Assembly: GCA_002344895.1 (NCBI GenBank)
Contig: DDUR01000054.1
Location: 22,049-30,474 of the forward strand
Direction: 5' to 3'
Source: Ignavibacteria bacterium UBA2333
Lineage (GTDB): Bacteria; Bacteroidota; Ignavibacteria; Kapaibacteriales; Kapaibacteriaceae
Length of the DNA stretch: 8,426 nt
Numbering within the stretch: position 1 is the stretch's first letter; each line of letters opens with the position of its first letter. Below, in pieces: positions 4,878 to 8,426 of the stretch. A program made the position numbers and the translations under genes. The notes beneath the pieces are model-generated. The model saw nothing but the letters and a program-made list of their open reading frames with translations, did not search any database and had not been told where the DNA came from.

Positions 4878-7324
4878 CGTCCTGCGCTGACAAGGTTGGC
4901 AAAGAGTCTGAGTGCTCCCGGTACACCTGCTGGAAGCTGTCGGAACAGTGACAATGAACAATAGATAAATCGGCCCTTGCCATACGGGAGATGGAGCAGT
5001 GCTCCCGTCAGTGGTTGTTCCTTACTGTCCGACATACTGAGTGGTGCTTCGTACCGAGCATCAAACTCATACGGGAAGTAGAGTCCACGCTCCTGAACCC
5101 AGCCGGAAAAGTCTTGTTCTGTAATTCGATTCGGATACGTCATCAGTCGATGTTCAGGTAGCGTAATCGTTACCGCTGCATCTTCCTCAGTCACTCGACG
5201 GTTAGCCAGTGGCATCGGATATGGTCCAATATCACGTGTAGCCATATCCTGCAAGGTGTTGTACTGCATCACCAACGTGCCGCCCCGTTCAACGTAGGCA
5301 TGGAGGGCAGGCAGAAGGTACTTCATCGACTTGCGTGTGTTGATAACACGTATTCCTGCCACAACGGCATCATACGTGAGGAGTTCATCTGTACGCAGGA
5401 TTGTCTCGTCGTTCACTACGTCAACAACACATCCTAACTGACGTAGAATGTCAGGAATGTTATCACCAGCACCGTCAATGTAGGCAATACGTTTGGCGGT
5501 AATCTTGAGGTTGGTATTCACCACCGTTACACGTGCTGGACGTGTGTATTGGAGGACGGGGAGATGATCGTAGGATATCGTAGAAACCGTTCGGCCGTAC
5601 GAAGTACCGGAAACATCTGTCACACGAAGTTCAAGTTCACCACCCGGCGGTAGGTCGTTTCGCTGTAGTGAGAGTGTGATTAACGTGTCCGTTGAAGCCC
5701 GAAGAGTAAACGGCTGCGTCTGTGTGATGAGTGCCGTGCCGCGTGTTACCGAAAGACGTGCGTTGGTGACGTGACCAAAGGCCCGAATGCGTACGGGTAA
5801 TGTCACAGTAGGAGTTGTGGCAAAGACAACGGACGACAGTGGCTCTACACTGATGCGCGGAACAATGCGTAATGGCTCGATAACATCGCCTCGTAGCGGA
5901 TCAAGTTTTTTATAACTCAGCGGAAGATGTCGTGTAAGTGTATCCGAGCCGACAACAAACCGAAGCCGACACAATAACGCCGAAGGTGTTGTTGGTTTAC
6001 CAAGAAACGCCGAGTCCGTCAGCTGAAAGTGTGCACCATCGGCATCCTTCACCAGCCAATAGGGTTCCGTAACAGGAGTAGTTGCTGGAATGAGCGACGT
6101 TGTCTCTGTCGTGAACGTGCTGTCGTGACGGCATGGTCCGCCACGGAGCGTTTCACCACTTGGAAGCAGAATATCCACCAATGAGACCGTACGTCCGGCC
6201 CGCACTACAACACGTGACGTAACACGTACACTATCACCAGCAAGTGCCATGGCTATGTTTGTTGTAACGTCGGCTGTTAGTCCAAGACAGGAAGCGATGA
6301 TATTATCAATTTCAGTAAGTTTCCGTGAACGCCAGAACGTATCCTGAACACTCAGAATTTTTCTGCGAATGTCCAGGAGTGCGTTAACGGACTTCTCTGG
6401 AGCCGTCATCAAAAACGAGGCAAGAACGGCATCGATATCACGTCCGATATCCGGCCGCCCGACACGATTCCAGGTCGTATCAATACCGTCAAACAAACTC
6501 TGTTGTGGTGGACTGCCCGCCAGTGTTGCAAAGAACTCGGGTTGAACTCCAGGTGTACTTGGTGTTCCTGCGCCTTGACTACGATGAATGGAACGACTTA
6601 TACCAGCCAGTTCGCCGTACCCCATACCGAGTAACGGATCATATTGGCCAACATCGAGAGCAAACATTCCTTCGCGCACGGTGGATCGACTTCCAAAACG
6701 ATAGGCGTTAAAAAGAAGTCGTGTTGGTTGCCAATTATACTGTGTACGACAAACCTCAACGGCACGTTCTGCAAGAATAGCCGATGCCGAATGCTGGCCG
6801 TGGCCAGCCATGGAATCCTTTGGGAACCGACAGATCACAACATCGGGGCGTTCAGCAAGAAGGATCTTCACAACATCATAGGTGAGTCGATCAATATCCC
6901 ACTGACGGAACGTCTCGTCAGGATTTTTCGAGAAACCAAAGTCAATCGCTGTTGCAAAAAACTGTCCAGCACCATCCAACTTCCGCGCAGCGAGCAGTTC
7001 ATGGGTGCGTATCAAACCAAGGGCCGGACCTAACTCCGCACCAAGCACATTCTGTCCGCCATCTCCACGAGTAATCGAAAGGTAGGACGTGGGCACATTC
7101 TTGCCCGTAGCAAGCCAGGCAAGTAATCGTGTATTCTCATCATCAGGGTGAGCTGCCACATAGAGCACAGACGTCAGCGTTGACAGACGCTTTATGGCAC
7201 CATAAAGAGACGATGATGGTAGGGGGCGTTCCTGAGGGGCGGCGGTGGTGGTAAGAACCACCACCGCCAGCATCAGGAAGAACGTTGTTCGTACGGCCGA
7301 TACGAAAGACATTATCACAGACAT
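4874..7324 (-). CDS. Exported PIG-L/LmbE-type deacetylase with C-terminal GATase-like domain
   Basis: An 816-residue protein beginning with a signal peptide (hydrophobic core FFLMLAVVVLTTT, residues 15-27), so it acts in the periplasm or at the envelope. The PIG-L domain follows at about 50-260, with the zinc and catalytic motif AHPDDE (58-63), RTHE (106-109) and the second zinc motif HGQH (175-178). Such enzymes remove acetyl groups from N-acetylglucosamine-type substrates. Residues about 330-600 are beta-rich, Ig-like. The last 200 residues (from RIAYIDG, about 612) resemble a class I glutamine amidotransferase/ThuA-like fold, with no obvious catalytic cysteine nucleophile motif. Start and upstream stop share TAATG, so translation is coupled to the DUF2911 gene; an ATG at 7312 is an alternative. 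I recall large PIG-L proteins beside symporters in Bacteroidota; the substrate is unknown. Confidence 0.9.
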   Translation of the reverse strand: MSVIMSFVSAVRTTFFLMLAVVVLTTTAAPQERPLPSSSLYGAIKRLSTLTSVLYVAAHPDDENTRLLAWLATGKNVPTSYLSITRGDGGQNVLGAELGPALGLIRTHELLAARKLDGAGQFFATAIDFGFSKNPDETFRQWDIDRLTYDVVKILLAERPDVVICRFPKDSMAGHGQHSASAILAERAVEVCRTQYNWQPTRLLFNAYRFGSRSTVREGMFALDVGQYDPLLGMGYGELAGISRSIHRSQGAGTPSTPGVQPEFFATLAGSPPQQSLFDGIDTTWNRVGRPDIGRDIDAVLASFLMTAPEKSVNALLDIRRKILSVQDTFWRSRKLTEIDNIIASCLGLTADVTTNIAMALAGDSVRVTSRVVVRAGRTVSLVDILLPSGETLRGGPCRHDSTFTTETTSLIPATTPVTEPYWLVKDADGAHFQLTDSAFLGKPTTPSALLCRLRFVVGSDTLTRHLPLSYKKLDPLRGDVIEPLRIVPRISVEPLSSVVFATTPTVTLPVRIRAFGHVTNARLSVTRGTALITQTQPFTLRASTDTLITLSLQRNDLPPGGELELRVTDVSGTSYGRTVSTISYDHLPVLQYTRPARVTVVNTNLKITAKRIAYIDGAGDNIPDILRQLGCVVDVVNDETILRTDELLTYDAVVAGIRVINTRKSMKYLLPALHAYVERGGTLVMQYNTLQDMATRDIGPYPMPLANRRVTEEDAAVTITLPEHRLMTYPNRITEQDFSGWVQERGLYFPYEFDARYEAPLSMSDSKEQPLTGALLHLPYGKGRFIYCSLSLFRQLPAGVPGALRLFANLVSAGR

Positions 7325-8163
7325 TACTTGAGCGACTCGATAAGCTCCTTAGCACCCTTGGCGTATTCGGCTTCAAAGGCCGAACCCTTGGCGATTTCGG
7401 CTGCCTTGTTTGCCGACTCTGTGGCTACGGATTTATTGCCAAGTTTAGCAGCAATGCGGGCCTTTAACATGTAGAGCCAAAATGCCTTTGGATTCTGCTC
7501 TGTTGCCTTTGTGGCATACGTCAGTGCCTTGTCGAGCTGCTGATTCGTTTCGAGGTAATACGTGGCAGCTTGCTGATACGGAATCGACGGTGTTTCAATG
7601 GCCTTTGTGATGGACTCATTGAGGCGCTTCTGATTGTCAACCGTTACCGGTACGGAGATCATCATTCTATCCCACATAACATCAATCGTGCAGGAGGAGA
7701 ACGTGATGTTGCCAATATTCATCGTAAACGTCTCAACAGAGAACGGCAGTGTTTGTGGTTTTACCTTCAGGCGAACAACATCATCCGACGTTGAATAACC
7801 AGCGGCACCCCAGTTACCGGTGTTCTTGTTGAAAATGACTTCCCATTCGTTTTGGTTGGGAACTGTATAGAACGAGTATGAGCCAGCCTTCACCGTTGTG
7901 CCATTAATCACAACGTCTTCGCCAAATGTCACCTTTGTAGCAGCGTTTGCGCCTGTACGCCATACCTGGCCAAAAGGAACGAGCTCACCAAAAACCTTCC
8001 GTCCACGCATCGATGGACGGCTATACACAATCTCAACCGTCGAGGTTGAGAACTCCTGCGAGATTGTGCTCGTCGGACTTAACGACGGCAGCTTTAAGCC
8101 TTGTGCAGACATCGACGTTGCGAGAATGGCCAACGCCGAAAGGATAAACAGTGACTTCTTCAT
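7324..8163 (-). CDS. Secreted DUF2911 protein with TPR-like C-terminus
   Basis: A 279-residue envelope protein. The signal peptide is MKKSLFILSALAILATSMSA, with cleavage probable after Ala20. The DUF2911 domain spans about 28-175 and shows its usual motifs: YSRPSMRGRKVFG (47-59), PFGQVWRTGANAAT (63-76), the AGSYSFYT strand (93-100) and NWGAAGY (117-123). The C-terminal 100 residues are alpha-helical and resemble two TPR units (YYLETNQQLDKALTYATKAT and AFWLYMLKARIAAKLGN), suggesting protein binding. DUF2911 has no established function. It is the first gene of the operon leading through the PIG-L enzyme to the symporter. AGGA (8171-8174) lies 7 nt before the ATG. The tandem-repeat mosaic begins 50 bp upstream of the start, so repeats lie within or next to the promoter region. 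Confidence 0.92.
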   Translation of the reverse strand: MKKSLFILSALAILATSMSAQGLKLPSLSPTSTISQEFSTSTVEIVYSRPSMRGRKVFGELVPFGQVWRTGANAATKVTFGEDVVINGTTVKAGSYSFYTVPNQNEWEVIFNKNTGNWGAAGYSTSDDVVRLKVKPQTLPFSVETFTMNIGNITFSSCTIDVMWDRMMISVPVTVDNQKRLNESITKAIETPSIPYQQAATYYLETNQQLDKALTYATKATEQNPKAFWLYMLKARIAAKLGNKSVATESANKAAEIAKGSAFEAEYAKGAKELIESLK

Positions 8164-8170
8164 GATGATG

Positions 8171-8174
8171 TCCT
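8171..8174 (-). promoter_or_regulatory. Shine-Dalgarno AGGA for the DUF2911 gene
   Basis: AGGA on the minus strand sits 7 nt before the ATG at 8163. It is one of the clearer ribosome-binding sites in the window and supports this start. No confident promoter was found in the 50 bp between the gene and the repeats. Confidence 0.6.
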
Positions 8175-8213
8175 ATGGTGAAACGACAGGTTCGAAATGT
8201 GTGAGAACACGAA

Positions 8214-8280
8214 GATACGCAGATACGCAGGGTAACGCAGGGTGACGCAGGGTTACGCTGGGTTACGCTGGGTTACGCCG
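8214..8280. repeat. 8-bp and 10-bp tandem arrays upstream of the DUF2911 gene
   Basis: Two copies of GATACGCA (8214-8229) run into five consecutive 10-bp units of the form GGTNACGCNG (8231-8280): GGTAACGCAG, GGTGACGCAG, GGTTACGCTG twice, then GGTTACGCCG. The phase is exact, and the following 20-bp array also begins with GGT at the next 10-bp step. Ten base pairs is about one helical turn. Confidence 0.9.
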
Positions 8281-8360
8281 GGTGTTCGCTTCGCTCACGG
8301 GGTGTTCGCTTCGCTCACGGGGTGTTCGCTTCGCTCACGGGGTGTTCGCTTCGCTCACGA
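8281..8360 (-). repeat. 20-bp tandem array, four units of the GTGAGCG...GAACAC family
   Basis: The unit GGTGTTCGCTTCGCTCACGG (plus-strand reading) occurs four times end to end, with only the final base of the last copy changed to A. Read on the minus strand the core is GTGAGCGAAGCGAACAC, the same family as 1036-1144 and 102-185. As with the middle array, it points the same way relative to the downstream minus-strand operon. Confidence 0.93.
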
Positions 8361-8426
8361 TATGTCTTCGACGGTATGTCTTCGACGGTATGTCTTCGAC
8401 GGTATGTCTTCGACGGTATGTCTCGC
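8361..8426. repeat. 14-bp tandem array cut by the window end
   Basis: Four exact copies of TATGTCTTCGACGG (8361-8416) are followed by a diverged partial copy TATGTCTCGC (8417-8426). The reverse complement of the last 14 bases, GCGAGACATACCGT, is identical to 47-60 at the left end of the window. The array probably continues past the edge. Confidence 0.9.

Noticed and set aside
7898..8245. Plus-strand open frame of 115 codons over the DUF2911 signal peptide and upstream region
   Set aside because: It is antisense to a clear secreted protein, runs into the tandem repeats and has no domain signature.

Overview
The window looks like part of a free-living member of the Bacteroidota/Chlorobiota/Ignavibacteriota group. 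The grounds are a DUF2911 lipoprotein-like secreted protein, a large exported PIG-L/LmbE deacetylase and a sodium:solute symporter of the type I associate with that superphylum, plus intermediate GC and weak or absent Shine-Dalgarno sequences at several starts. The lineage call is inference from protein style and could be wrong; a Kapabacteria- or Ignavibacteria-like genome is one possibility.

Layout. Bases 1-193 are a tandem-repeat region. Bases 218-1023 hold a minus-strand two-gene operon, an ArsR-type repressor followed by an SRPBCC/AHSA1 protein. A second array of the same repeat family (1036-1144) abuts the repressor start. Bases 1145-1284 are an AT-rich divergent regulatory region crowded with inverted repeats. 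A plus-strand accessory block follows: a DUF4143-type AAA ATPase (1285-2475) and a HicA-HicB toxin-antitoxin pair (2562-3145). The hicB 3' end overlaps tail to tail with a minus-strand operon that fills the rest of the window: DUF2911 protein, PIG-L deacetylase, a 36-residue single-pass membrane protein and a sodium:solute symporter. The window ends (8214-8426) in a mosaic of four abutting tandem arrays with different periods.

How the genes may work together. The four-gene operon is tightly coupled by one TAATG and two ATGA junctions. It reads as a deacetylate-then-import unit: an exported zinc deacetylase releases a deacetylated compound, the Na+-coupled symporter takes it up with a possible small accessory subunit, and the DUF2911 protein acts in the envelope. 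ArsR-SRPBCC is a common autoregulated pair. HicAB and the DUF4143 ATPase look like mobile or defence-type cargo between two housekeeping-like operons.

The most unusual content is non-coding. Short repeats with a conserved GTG-A-(G)GC-loop-GC(C)-GAA-CAC plan occur at three places; one variant gains a matched base on both sides of the inner stem. Four alternating AAATGGAA/TTCCATTT blocks form two hairpins before the ATPase start, and the start codon itself sits in a fifth partial copy.
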